From Pseudomonadota bacterium (GTDB lineage Bacteria; Pseudomonadota; Gammaproteobacteria; Steroidobacterales; Steroidobacteraceae): DNA of 64,000 nucleotides. The stretch is from NCBI GenBank assembly GCA_023423935.1, contig JAFAEQ010000029.1, positions 130,820 to 194,819 on the forward strand, in the 5' to 3' direction. Positions 36,309 to 45,309 of this stretch are shown here, in pieces. How positions within the stretch are numbered: position 1 is the stretch's first letter; each line of letters starts with the position of its first letter. Both the position numbers and the translations under genes were made by a program. The notes under the pieces are model-generated. The model saw nothing but the letters and a program-made list of their open reading frames with translations, had not been told where the DNA came from and ran no database searches.

Positions 36309-37157
36309 GTGACGCCGATCGAAAAGGCACTGTGGTACATCGAAAGTCACTCGAGCGCGTCGCTCACTCTCGAAGCGATCGCCAACTGTGCCGGTGTATC
36401 GCGCTTCCATCTGCTACGGGCCTTCGGCGCCGCGACCGGTCAGTCGATCATGCGGTACGTACGTAACCTGCGGCTCAGCGATGCCGCGCGACGTTTGGCG
36501 CAAGGAAGCGACGACATCCTGTCCGTTGCGATCGAGGCGGGTTACTCCTCGCACGAGGCATTCACTCGAGCCTTCCGCGAGTCGCTCGGCGTCACGCCCG
36601 AGAGCGTTCGCAAGCAGCGGCATGTCGACAATCTTCAACTCCAGGAGCGACTCACCATGAATACGCTGCCCTCCCTCGAACTCTCACCGCCGCGTTTCGT
36701 AGACGGCAAGGTGTTGTTGCTCGCCGGTCTCGCCGAGCGCTACAGCACAGAGACCTGCGGCCCGAACATTCCGGGTCAATGGCAACGATTCGCCCCTTAC
36801 CTCGGCCATATCTCAGGCCAGGTCGGACACGCGGCCTACGGCGTCTGCTACAACTTCGATGACGGCGGCAACATGGATTACCTATGCGCGGTCGAAGTAC
36901 GCGAGTTCTCCGATCTGCCGCCGGCCTTCTCGCGATTGCGCATCACACCGCAGCGCTACGCGGTCTTCTTTCATGCCGAGCACGTCTCGGCCATCCGCAG
37001 CACCTGGAACGCCATCTGGAATGACTGGCTGCCGCGTTCCGGGTACGAACTGGCCGACGCACCTTTCTATGAGCGCTATGACGAGCGATTCGATGCGATG
37101 AGCGGCAACGGCGGCGTGGAGTTGTGGGTACCGCTCACGAAGAAGCGCGCGGACTAG
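36309..37157 (+). CDS. AraC-family regulator with GyrI-like effector domain
   Basis: 282 residues. The N-terminal AraC HTH pair has LTLEAIANCAGVSRFHLLRA and ILSVAIEAGYSSHEAFTRAF, then a C-terminal GyrI/SoxS-Rob-like ligand domain (about 118-282) with GQVGHAAYGVCYNFDD and RYAVFFHAEHVSAIRSTWN. Rob and similar activators bind drugs or small molecules through this domain. GTG 36309 has GGAG five bases upstream. Divergent from the ECF sigma gene. Confidence 0.9.
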   Translation: MTPIEKALWYIESHSSASLTLEAIANCAGVSRFHLLRAFGAATGQSIMRYVRNLRLSDAARRLAQGSDDILSVAIEAGYSSHEAFTRAFRESLGVTPESVRKQRHVDNLQLQERLTMNTLPSLELSPPRFVDGKVLLLAGLAERYSTETCGPNIPGQWQRFAPYLGHISGQVGHAAYGVCYNFDDGGNMDYLCAVEVREFSDLPPAFSRLRITPQRYAVFFHAEHVSAIRSTWNAIWNDWLPRSGYELADAPFYERYDERFDAMSGNGGVELWVPLTKKRAD

Positions 37158-37179
37158 TGACCTGTAACAGCCGATTCAG

Positions 37180-37335
37180 TATTGATGTCACCCCGGCGTA
37201 GGCCATTAAGGGGTCACCCCGGCGAAGGCCCCAAGGGGTCACCCCGGCGTAGGCCGGGGCCCAGGCCCGTGACCAACGCGAATCCCACACGAGAATCCCG
37301 GCCTTCGCCGGGCCTTCGCCGGGATGACGACCAAA
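37180..37335. repeat. intergenic palindromic repeats, family 3 (CCCCGGCG type)
   Basis: Three direct copies of GTCACCCCGGCG followed by TAGGCC or AAGGCC (about 37189, 37213, 37237) and an inverted copy with CCGGCCTTCGCCGGG near 37297-37323. This widespread proteobacterial intergenic repeat fills most of the gap after the AraC/GyrI gene. Confidence 0.75.
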
Positions 37336-37418
37336 GCAACACTCTCGAATCAGTCGCTACAGTCCACAGCACGCGGGCTGTGACTGTGTGTGTACTCAAA
37401 AAATGCACACATAAGACC

Positions 37419-37440
37419 GCGAGACGCTCGTGCGTCTCGC
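37419..37440 (-). terminator. 9-bp hairpin after small anchored protein gene
   Basis: GCGAGACGC and GCGTCTCGC form a perfect stem around TCGT, 17 bp past the stop of the gene at 37457. On the minus strand a run of six T follows about 15 bases later. Confidence 0.6.
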
Positions 37441-37456
37441 CACCCGCTACAGACCT

Positions 37457-37948
37457 TCAGTCACGCCGTGCGTGGATGCATTCGATCGTGCCGCTGTAGT
37501 TCGTGTTGAAGCGCGAGATGGCCTGCTCGCACACTGCATCGCCTTCATCCGCGGTCAGCCCGAAGATCACCATGCGACCATCGCGCTCCGTCTTATGACC
37601 GCGCGTGAAACTGATGTAGGTCGAGTGAATGGGCGTATCGTCGAAGAGCCGCTGATACCGCGGCTCGAGCTCCGCCTTGCATTGCATGGTCCGCTGCACG
37701 CATTCGCTGCAGCCCTCGATCACCTTGCCCCACACGCGCTCGGACCGCTGATCGCAGTCGCGCTGATCCGCCATCTTGCCGAAGAGCGCAAACTGCAGAT
37801 CCCGGCCGCCGACGTGCATGTCGATGCGCACTTCCGCGTACACCGGGTTCTCGATGATCTCCGGTACCGCATCTTCACCCCCGCTGAAGCGCTGATATCC
37901 GAAATACGCCGCTGCGCCGAACACCAGCAGAATCACGATCGCCTTCAT
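37457..37948 (-). CDS. membrane-anchored protein of unknown function
   Basis: 163 residues: an N-terminal hydrophobic anchor (MKAIVILLVFGAAAYFGY) and a soluble domain with five Cys, including CSECVQRTMQC, suggesting periplasmic disulfides or metal. The ATG has GGAG upstream. No family recognised; HSTYISFTRG and GRMVIFGLTADEGD are the most ordered-looking stretches. Followed by a hairpin terminator. Confidence 0.7.
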   Translation of the reverse strand: MKAIVILLVFGAAAYFGYQRFSGGEDAVPEIIENPVYAEVRIDMHVGGRDLQFALFGKMADQRDCDQRSERVWGKVIEGCSECVQRTMQCKAELEPRYQRLFDDTPIHSTYISFTRGHKTERDGRMVIFGLTADEGDAVCEQAISRFNTNYSGTIECIHARRD

Positions 37949-38058
37949 TGTTTGCTCCCTGCCTGAAGTGTTGTCGTTATTTGCAACTGTGCATGCACGA
38001 CCTGAGTCGCGCCCGCACGCATTTCACACCTTGCGATTCGCGCTGTTTCCCTTCTGTT

Positions 38059-39018
38059 CTATGGGGTCACTTCATCTCTGGCAGAGATTCGATCACGCTC
38101 GTGTTGCAGATCGACAGGCAGGCCTCGTGCGCGCCATGCATCCAGACCGCCGGCGAGCGGTCGGACTCTCTTGAACCCGCGCTCCCTGAGTCTCTTCGCC
38201 ACCGTCGCGGCGCTGGCATCGTTCGGGCAGTCGCAATACACGATCACTTCATCGTCGCGATCCGCTGACAACTCGGACAGATCGCGCACATGAATGCTCC
38301 CCGGAATCCATCCCGACTGCGCACGGCTCTCGGCGCTGCGCACATCGAGCACGACAGGCTCCGGAATCGATTGCAGCAGCTCGCGTAGCTCGTCCGTCGA
38401 GATGCGCGCCATCTGGATCTGCATGAGGAAGCGATGACGCTGCCACCATTTGTAGACCAGAAACAGAACGACGGCGCCGATCAGAATCAGTACCGCGATA
38501 TGGCCAAGGTCTTCGAGGGTGACCAGCAGCGCTTCGACAGCCTGATGGAACACCGCCCCGAGTGCGACCGCACCGGCCGCCCAGAGCGCAGCCCCGATAC
38601 CGTCGTACACGAGAAAGCGCGGCCAGCTCGTACCGGCTTGACCTGCGAGCGTCGTAGAGACTGCAGCGAAACCGGGAATGTACTTCGCGAGAATCAGCGA
38701 GGGCGCGCCCCATTTCGAATAGATGCGACGCGTCGTGCTCACACATGAATCAGGGGACATCGAGATCCGGCACATCAGTTTCAGCAACTGCGAACCGAAC
38801 CGCCTGCCGCCCGCGAACCACGCGACATCCGCAATGATGGCCGCGATCGTGGCCACGAGCAGGATCGGCCACAGCGGCTGCCCCGCGTTCACCGCGAGCG
38901 AAGCCGTCACGATGATCGGCGCATACGACGGCGTCGGTAACCCACCCTGATCCAGCAACACACTGAAAAACACCACCCACAAACCGTAGAGCTGAATGAT
39001 GTGGATGAGGGTGGTCAT
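38059..39018 (-). CDS. DedA-family membrane protein fused to rhodanese domain
   Basis: 319 residues. The N-terminal DedA/SNARE-associated region (about 1-200) has LLDQGGLPTPSYAPIIVTAS, AGGRRFGSQLL and AKYIPGFAAVSTTLAGQAG, then a helix. The C-terminal rhodanese (about 215-310) has VVLDVRSAESRAQSGWIPGS and the active-site Cys loop VYCDCPNDAS. Rhodaneses carry sulfane sulfur; DedA proteins relate to lipid transport and membrane potential. ATG 39018 is chosen over GTG 39048. Confidence 0.87.
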   Translation of the reverse strand: MTTLIHIIQLYGLWVVFFSVLLDQGGLPTPSYAPIIVTASLAVNAGQPLWPILLVATIAAIIADVAWFAGGRRFGSQLLKLMCRISMSPDSCVSTTRRIYSKWGAPSLILAKYIPGFAAVSTTLAGQAGTSWPRFLVYDGIGAALWAAGAVALGAVFHQAVEALLVTLEDLGHIAVLILIGAVVLFLVYKWWQRHRFLMQIQMARISTDELRELLQSIPEPVVLDVRSAESRAQSGWIPGSIHVRDLSELSADRDDEVIVYCDCPNDASAATVAKRLRERGFKRVRPLAGGLDAWRARGLPVDLQHERDRISARDEVTP

Positions 39019-39152
39019 GTAGGAAGAAGAATAATCTCCACGGGGCACACTGGGTACACCGGGCTTAGAGCAGCCGAGCGAAACATGCCGAGTCGGTGCG
39101 CTCAGATCCTTTTTCCCCGCGCACCCCGTGATCCCCGTGGAGATCTGCTGGA

Positions 39153-40433
39153 TCAGCTCTCCAGCAACGCAACTGTGCCCTGACCGCCGTCTGCGCAGAT
39201 GCTGACGATCGCGCGCGAGCCGGACGGCATGGCGGCGAGTTCCTTGATCGACTGGCTCAGGATGCGCGCACCGGTGGCCGCGAAGGGGTGACCGAGCGCG
39301 ACGCTGCCGCCGTTCGGATTGATGCGCTCACGTGGGAATTCGCCGAAGCGCGGCTCGATGCGGACTTTCTCTCGCAGGAAGGTTTCGTCCTCGAGCGCCT
39401 TGATGTGATAGAGCACCTGGGCGGCGAAGGCTTCGTGGATCTCCCAGAGATGGATATCCGAGTAGCGCAGATTGTGACGCGCGAGCAAGCGCGGAATCGC
39501 ATACGCCGGGGCCATCAGCAACCCTTCGTGGCGAAAGTCGACCGAGGCGATCTCGTAGTCGATCAGCTTCACGCGCGGCACGTTCGCGGGAATTTTCTCC
39601 AGGCCCTTCTGGGTGGCCACCCAGACGCTGGCAGCACCATCGGTGAGAGGTGATGCGTTACCGGCGGTGATGGTGCCGCGACCCGTCGTTCGATCGAACG
39701 CAGGTGGCAGCTTGGCAAGCTTTTCCAGCGAGGTGTCCTTGCGCGGAATGCTGTCGTACGTGACTTCGTCGACCGGGATCACCAGATCGCCGAAGAATCC
39801 GTTCTCCCATCCTGCGACCGCGCGCTGATGACTGAACAGCGCCCATTCGTCTTGTGCCTCGCGTGCAATGTTCCATTCCTTGGCGGTGATCTCCGAGTGC
39901 TCGCCCATGCTCTTGCCGGTTACGCGATTGGTGACGGAGGGAATGAACAGGCGCACATCGCGGAACTTGAGCCCCGCGACGTGTGAGACCTTCTGGCCGA
40001 GCGAGCGGGCACGCTGGAACTGACGCAGCCAGTCGGACAGCGACTGACCGAGGCCGAGCTGAATCCGGCTCATGCTCTCGACGCCGCCGACCAGTCCGAG
40101 CGTGCGGCTTTCGTCATCCAACATGCCTGCCGCCTGGAAGACACCCATCATGCTGGTCGAACAGGCCATCACGGTCGAGTACGCGACGACATCCGGCGAC
40201 ACGCCGGATTCCATGAGCACCTCCCGAGCGAGATTGCTCACCGTGAGATTCGGAACGACGGCACCCCAGACCATGAACTGCGGCAGCGCGCCGTTCAGCT
40301 GCGCCACCATCTTGCCCACGACGGGCGTGGACAGCGATATGGCGTCGAACTTCGCGAGAGTGCTGTCGACTTTGACGAAGGGCGTACGCACACCGGCGGC
40401 GAGCCAGATCTGGGGCGATGGACTGTTGTTCAT
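39153..40433 (-). CDS. acetyl-CoA C-acetyltransferase (thiolase), FadI-like
   Basis: 426 residues. Thiolase catalytic elements: nucleophile Cys in STVMACSTSMMG, WEIHEAFAAQVLYH, NPNGGSVALGHPFAATGARI with the His, and the second Cys in ISICADGGQGTVALLE. The length and GVESMSR...QLGLG region fit the FadI/trifunctional-protein beta subunit type used in beta-oxidation. No FadJ-like partner is adjacent. Alternative ATG 40454 adds seven residues. Confidence 0.9.
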   Translation of the reverse strand: MNNSPSPQIWLAAGVRTPFVKVDSTLAKFDAISLSTPVVGKMVAQLNGALPQFMVWGAVVPNLTVSNLAREVLMESGVSPDVVAYSTVMACSTSMMGVFQAAGMLDDESRTLGLVGGVESMSRIQLGLGQSLSDWLRQFQRARSLGQKVSHVAGLKFRDVRLFIPSVTNRVTGKSMGEHSEITAKEWNIAREAQDEWALFSHQRAVAGWENGFFGDLVIPVDEVTYDSIPRKDTSLEKLAKLPPAFDRTTGRGTITAGNASPLTDGAASVWVATQKGLEKIPANVPRVKLIDYEIASVDFRHEGLLMAPAYAIPRLLARHNLRYSDIHLWEIHEAFAAQVLYHIKALEDETFLREKVRIEPRFGEFPRERINPNGGSVALGHPFAATGARILSQSIKELAAMPSGSRAIVSICADGGQGTVALLES

Positions 40434-40474
40434 GGATTGATGCTCTGACTTCATTGCGACGAGTCGACGATGAC

Positions 40475-41221
40475 TCATCCTCCATAGCGTTCGGTACGAA
40501 TCACATCCGCACTGACCGTGGCAGCGATTGCCGCCTGTGCCGCAGCCTCCACGAACCCGTCCGAACCGCAGATGTACACACGGGCCGGAGGTGCGGGCAA
40601 CCGTTGCAGCAGATCCGCGATCATCGCTGCATCGACGCGTCGATCATAGTCGAGCGGACGCGTACGCGGCGACCGGGTAGTCGTCAGCATCCAGCTGAAT
40701 CCTCGCTGAGAATTCGCGAGCTGCAGCAGCTCCGAGCGGAAGATCACGTCGTCCCATGTGCGTGCCGACTGCAACAGCAACATCGGCACATGAGTTCCCG
40801 TCAGCTCGCGGTGCCGAACCATGCTCATCAACGGCACGACGCCCGAACCGCCACCGATCAGGAGCACAGGTCCCGGCTCGCCCGCCCACACGAAATATCC
40901 GCCAATCGGTCCGCGCAGCTCGATGACATCGCCCACCTGCGCGATGTCGTGAAAGAACGGCGACACTTCGCCCTCATCGAGACGCTCGATCACCAGTTCG
41001 AGATCCCCTGCACTCCCCGGCGCGGACGCAATCGAATAGCTGCGCTCGGCCTGATATCCGTCCTCCGCGGTGAGTCGTACATCCATGTGCTGTCCGGCGA
41101 GAAAACGTATTGGCGCGGGCAGCCTGAAAAAGAAGCTCTTCACCCGGCTCGTGTGCTCATGAACTGCCGTGAGCGTCGCCTGCTGCCATCGCAGACGCGG
41201 GACTTCCTGACTCGGCGTCAC
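40475..41221 (-). CDS. FAD/NAD(P)-binding ferredoxin reductase-type oxidoreductase
   Basis: 248 residues starting at GTG 41221. FAD domain: RSYSIASAPG; NAD(P) domain: VLLIGGGSGVVPLMSMVRHR and VYICGSDGFVEA, ending RTERYGG. It is commonly encoded beside a small sulfite oxidase-like molybdoenzyme, here the next gene upstream (41413), and would supply or accept its electrons. Gap between the two is 191 bp. Confidence 0.88.
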   Translation of the reverse strand: MTPSQEVPRLRWQQATLTAVHEHTSRVKSFFFRLPAPIRFLAGQHMDVRLTAEDGYQAERSYSIASAPGSAGDLELVIERLDEGEVSPFFHDIAQVGDVIELRGPIGGYFVWAGEPGPVLLIGGGSGVVPLMSMVRHRELTGTHVPMLLLQSARTWDDVIFRSELLQLANSQRGFSWMLTTTRSPRTRPLDYDRRVDAAMIADLLQRLPAPPARVYICGSDGFVEAAAQAAIAATVSADVIRTERYGG

Positions 41222-41412
41222 TGCTTACGGCTCGGGAAAAATGGATAGATGCGCATCTGGAATCTCACCGGGCTTCACCGATCCCGCTTCAGTTCGCGAG
41301 GCGGCCATCTCTTGTCATTGCGCACCCGCTGTTCTTCATTTCTCCGCTCGCAGGACGGACGCGATGGCTCCTGCTGCACAGAGCGCGAAACCCACTCCAC
41401 GTACGCTCGAGC

Positions 41413-42018
41413 TCAATCCCCAGCGAAGCGCTGCTCGCGCCACGGATCGCCGTACATGTGATAGCCGCGCAATTCCCAGAACCCTGCTTCGTCCCGCTGC
41501 GTGAACTGCAAGCCGTTCACCCATTTCGCGGACTTCCAGAAATACAGATGCGGCACGAGCAATCGCGCCGGCCCGCCATGACTTGGCTCGAGCGGCTGTC
41601 CGTCGTAGCGCAGCGCAATGAGCGATTTACCGTCGATGAGATCCGCCACGGGCACATTCGTCGAATAGCCGCCATACGAATGCGCGAGCGTATAGCGGGT
41701 CGGCGGCTCGAGCGAGGCAGCGGCCAGCAACGCGTCGATCGACACCCCTTCCCAGACCGTATCGAGCTTGCCCCATTTGGTGACGCAATGAATGTCGCGG
41801 GTCAGTTGCGTTTGCGGAAGCGCGTTGAACTGTTCCCAGTTCCAGCTCGCCACGGGCTTCGGCCCGACCTTCAGCGTGAACGTCCATTGATCGAGCGGAA
41901 TGTGCGGCGTCGCCGTAGCGGACAACACGGGAAATCCGTCAGTGACGGATTGACCGGGCGGAACGCGACCACTCGTGCCTTTCGGCGGACGTCTACCTGT
42001 GAAACCTCGGGTTGGCAT
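41413..42018 (-). CDS. sulfite oxidase-like molybdopterin oxidoreductase
   Basis: 201-residue oxidoreductase_molyb domain protein, cytosolic, no signal. The Mo-ligating Cys lies in TRDIHCVTKWGKLDTVW; other family blocks are PLDQWTFTLKVG, AHSYGGYSTNVPVADL, LEPSHGGPARLLVPHLYFWKSAKWV and GYHMYGDPW. It resembles YuiH-type proteins lacking the dimerisation domain of true sulfite oxidase. Paired with the reductase gene downstream. Substrate unknown. Confidence 0.9.
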   Translation of the reverse strand: MPTRGFTGRRPPKGTSGRVPPGQSVTDGFPVLSATATPHIPLDQWTFTLKVGPKPVASWNWEQFNALPQTQLTRDIHCVTKWGKLDTVWEGVSIDALLAAASLEPPTRYTLAHSYGGYSTNVPVADLIDGKSLIALRYDGQPLEPSHGGPARLLVPHLYFWKSAKWVNGLQFTQRDEAGFWELRGYHMYGDPWREQRFAGD

Positions 42019-42097
42019 CGGACCTCGAAGATCGGCCGCAAGGACCGCAAAAAAGAAACAGATTAATCTGCAGAGTCTGTACAGGCCTATGAGTCTT

Positions 42098-43831
42098 TCA
42101 TGCGGTCTTTGCGGCGCTCTCTGCTTCCCGGTTCACGTGCAGTGACGCGAGCTCGGGTAGCACGCGATGCACGAACTGGATGCAGATCGAGCCTTCGCCG
42201 ACCGCAGATGCGACGCGCTTTACGCTGCCCGAACGCACATCGCCCACCGCGAACACGCCAGGCAACGAAGTCTCCGCCAGGTACGGCGCGCGGGCGAGCG
42301 GCCACTCGGCTTGCTCGAGATCCTCGTGTGACAGATCGGCGCCCGTGCGGATGAATTCTTTCGCATCCAGCTTCAGGCAATGCTTCACCCATTGTGTGTT
42401 CGGCACGGCGCCGGTCATCAGAAACACATGACCGATATCGCGTGTCTGCCGTTCGTTGGTCGACTTGCAGAACCAGCTGACGCGCTCCAATCGCTCATCT
42501 CCTTCGAGCGCGGTGAGCTCCGTCTGGGCGTGCAGTGTGATGTTCGGATTCTCTTCGATGCGGCGAATCAGGTAGTGCGACATGCTTTCGTACAGGCCCG
42601 CGGCACGAATAGCGATGTGCACATGACGACAACTGTTCGCGAGGAACACCGCAGCCTGACCCGCCGAGTTGCCGCCGCCGACGATGATGATCTCCTCGTC
42701 CTGACACAGCTTCGCCTCGAGATGCGTCGCTGCGTAGTAGATGCCAAGGCCCATGAACTTCTGCAGATTCTCGAGTGGCAGGCTCCGGTACTGGGCGCCG
42801 CTGGCGATGATGATGCTCTTGCCGCGGATGATCCGGCCGTCGCACAGCTCGACACCATAAGGCCAGCTGTCGCAATGCAACCGCGCCGCCTGCCACGCGA
42901 CGTGCACGACCGCGCCGAACTTCTGCGACTGGACCAGTGCGCGCCCTGCGAGCGCCTGCCCGGAAATTCCAGTGGGAAAGCCCAGATAGTTTTCGATCTT
43001 GGAGCTCGAACCCGCCTGCCCGCCTGGCGCCATCACTTCCACGACGAATGCGTCCAATCCCTCGGACGCCGCGTAGACCGCAGCGGACAGCCCTGCCGGG
43101 CCCGCACCTACGACGATGACATCGCGCAGCTTCGTGAGATCCACCTGCGGATTCATGCCGAAGCATTCGACGATGTCGCGGTTGCGTGGACGGCGCAGCA
43201 CTTTGTCGCGGCAGATCACGACCGGCAATTCGTCCGGCTTCACCTCGAAGCGCTCCAGCAGCTCTTTCACCGCAGGATCGCTGTCGATATCGAGCGAGGT
43301 GAAGGGAAATGCATTGCGCGTGAGGAACTCGTGCAACCGCAATGTATGTCCAGAATGGCGCGAGCCGAGCAGCATGACGTCGCTCTGCCCGCTCGCGATC
43401 AGCCCCATGCGACGCAGGATGAAGGCACGCATGAACATTTCGCTGAGCTCGGCATCCGTCTGCACGACTTTGCGCAGAGCCTCATTGTCGAGCACTAGCA
43501 CGGAGCCTGCTTCGATCACGGTGATACGCGCGAATCCGCTGATACCACGCAGCGTACTGATCTCACCGGTGAAATCGCCCGGCGTCAGGAGGCTGATGCG
43601 ATAGCCCCGCGCTCCTGCGGTCGACGCATCGAGCTGACCCGATAGCACCACGTAGAAATTGACGTTCGCCTGAGCGGGCTCGACGAGTATCTGTCCGACG
43701 TAGGTCTCGAGCCGACGCCCATGAGGTTCGATGCGCGCGATCTGCGCGGGCGTGAGCTTCGGAAACATCTGCGGACGACGCGAGTCGTACAGCGACCGGG
43801 CGGGACTGAGCGGTTCCAGTTCTGCACCCAT
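42098..43831 (-). CDS. cyclic nucleotide-binding / thioredoxin reductase-like FAD protein
   Basis: 577 residues in three parts: a cNMP-binding beta barrel (about 20-140, NFYVVLSGQLDA and LTPGDFTGEISTL), a glutaredoxin-like region (about 150-230, VMLLGSRHSGHTLRLHEFL), and a TrxR-type FAD/NAD module (about 237-565, VIVVGAGPAGLSAAVYAA, IIIVGGGNSAGQAAVFL, GVFAVGDVRSGS). The redox CxxC of true thioredoxin reductase is absent, since that position reads YYAATHLEA. Family known in many bacteria, function unresolved. Confidence 0.9.
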   Translation of the reverse strand: MGAELEPLSPARSLYDSRRPQMFPKLTPAQIARIEPHGRRLETYVGQILVEPAQANVNFYVVLSGQLDASTAGARGYRISLLTPGDFTGEISTLRGISGFARITVIEAGSVLVLDNEALRKVVQTDAELSEMFMRAFILRRMGLIASGQSDVMLLGSRHSGHTLRLHEFLTRNAFPFTSLDIDSDPAVKELLERFEVKPDELPVVICRDKVLRRPRNRDIVECFGMNPQVDLTKLRDVIVVGAGPAGLSAAVYAASEGLDAFVVEVMAPGGQAGSSSKIENYLGFPTGISGQALAGRALVQSQKFGAVVHVAWQAARLHCDSWPYGVELCDGRIIRGKSIIIASGAQYRSLPLENLQKFMGLGIYYAATHLEAKLCQDEEIIIVGGGNSAGQAAVFLANSCRHVHIAIRAAGLYESMSHYLIRRIEENPNITLHAQTELTALEGDERLERVSWFCKSTNERQTRDIGHVFLMTGAVPNTQWVKHCLKLDAKEFIRTGADLSHEDLEQAEWPLARAPYLAETSLPGVFAVGDVRSGSVKRVASAVGEGSICIQFVHRVLPELASLHVNREAESAAKTA

Positions 43832-43902
43832 GACAACTCCGAAGAAGTCAGCGGTGGATGGTGGGAGATGATGGACAGGGAATGGCTCGAGAACCCGCCG
43901 CC

Positions 43903-44445
43903 CTATCTCCTCAGAAGCGCTTCCACGGCATCGAACAGATGCTGCATGCCGAACGAAACGTCCTGCACTCTGCCGTTCACGAAGAACGTCGGCGTGCCTC
44001 GCACCCCGCTCGCATGCGCGCTCTGCTGATGTTCGCGAATACGCTGGCGATAAACCTCATCGTCCATATCCGCAGTGAACCGAGCCATGTCCAGACCCAG
44101 ACTTTCGGCATAACTCTGCAGATGCTGACGCTTCAGATGCCGCTGGTTCTCGAACAGAAGGTCGTACATCTCCCAGAACTTCCCTTGTGCGCCTGCAGCT
44201 TCAGCCGCTTCGGCCGCTTGCAACGCATGAGGATGCGGCTGCTCGATCGGAAAGTGCCGAAAGGCGATGCGCACTCGTTCAGGAAACCGCTCGAGCAGCA
44301 GCTTCACGCCCGGCGCGACCTGCTTGCAGGTCGGGCATTCGAAATCACCGTATTCGAGCACCGTGACGGGCGCGTGATCGGCACCCAGCGTGTGATCCTG
44401 AGGACCCACAGGGGGAGTCAGTTCAAGGGGGTGATGCTGGCTCAT
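43903..44445 (-). CDS. DsbA-like thioredoxin-fold protein
   Basis: 180 residues, thioredoxin_4/DsbA type: VTVLEYGDFECPTCKQVAP with the CPTC redox motif, a helical insert, and the cis-Pro loop GVRGTPTFFVNGR. No signal peptide from ATG 44445; an in-frame extension to 44481 gives a short hydrophobic start (MLGLFLASVAVPM), so export cannot be excluded. Adjacent to the cNMP-TrxR-like gene. Confidence 0.87.
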   Translation of the reverse strand: MSQHHPLELTPPVGPQDHTLGADHAPVTVLEYGDFECPTCKQVAPGVKLLLERFPERVRIAFRHFPIEQPHPHALQAAEAAEAAGAQGKFWEMYDLLFENQRHLKRQHLQSYAESLGLDMARFTADMDDEVYRQRIREHQQSAHASGVRGTPTFFVNGRVQDVSFGMQHLFDAVEALLRR

Positions 44446-44715
44446 AGGCACTGCAACGGAAGCTAGGAATAACCCGAGCATACTAGCCCGGCGCGCACTC
44501 CTGCTTGACTATCCATGCGGTGGATTTGGGAGTACCCCCTCCGCGGGACTTGCGCAAGGCGCACAAATAGGGGCGAGGGCCTTTGTGAATTCAACGAGGC
44601 CCATGATGCACCCGTGCCCGACCTGGGGTATCGGCAAAATGACTGCGAACGTCGAGTTCAAATCCGGCGCGTACTTATGCGGCGCGCAGCGTGCTAAGTG
44701 CAGCGTCCGAATCCG

Positions 44716-45273
44716 TCATTCCCGAGTCATGGCAAGCAGCCGCTCCGTCGTGACGACACTCGCGTACTCGCCATCGAGATTCGCCAGTGCCATGGCGTGC
44801 ACTTCGTCTGCGGTCCGATGCGTCCCCGAATAGTCAGTCTTGGCGAATGCGAACGTCGCATCCGATACGACGAACGTATCGAAGCCCAGGTTACCGGCCG
44901 TTCGAGCAGTCGATTCGACGGAGTTGTTGGTACTGACGCCAACGATCGCAAGCCGCTCGATGCTGCGAATGCGCAACCATCGCTCGAGGCCGCTGTTGAT
45001 GAACGCATCCGGCACGTTCTTCTCGACGACATGCTCGTGCGGTAGTGGCGCAAGCAGCGGCTGAAACTCGGCCCCGGACTGTCCGGGCCAGAATGGCGAG
45101 CCCGGCGTTCTGGATATGTGCCGCACATGGATCACCGGCGCATGAGCTTTACGCCAGGCTGCGAGCAACGTGGCGATGTTCTGCTCCGCATTCGCATTGT
45201 TGCGGGCACCCGCCGAGGCGACTGCCATGCCCTGCTGCATATCGATGATGATCAGCGCCGGTCTTTCGTGCAT
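44716..45273 (-). CDS. isochorismatase-fold hydrolase with Ser at the catalytic Cys position
   Basis: 185 residues. The fold is clear: LIIIDMQQGM with the Asp, IHVRHIS, PGQSGAEFQP and VVEKNVPDAF with the Lys. The nucleophile segment reads VGVSTNNSVESTARTAG: relatives have Cys where this has Ser (codon TCC on the minus strand). The protein may be inactive, use Ser, or act on a substrate such as isochorismate that needs no Cys. Confidence 0.85.
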   Translation of the reverse strand: MHERPALIIIDMQQGMAVASAGARNNANAEQNIATLLAAWRKAHAPVIHVRHISRTPGSPFWPGQSGAEFQPLLAPLPHEHVVEKNVPDAFINSGLERWLRIRSIERLAIVGVSTNNSVESTARTAGNLGFDTFVVSDATFAFAKTDYSGTHRTADEVHAMALANLDGEYASVVTTERLLAMTRE

Positions 45274-45309
45274 GAGTCTGCCGTATCCACGAGCCTGGCC
45301 TTGAGGCCG

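Noticed and set aside
39036..39142. Inverted repeat CTCCACGGGG / CCCCGTGGAG around 87 bp
   Set aside because: Real but short and widely spaced, between two minus-strand genes; no function could be argued beyond chance or a minor repeat.
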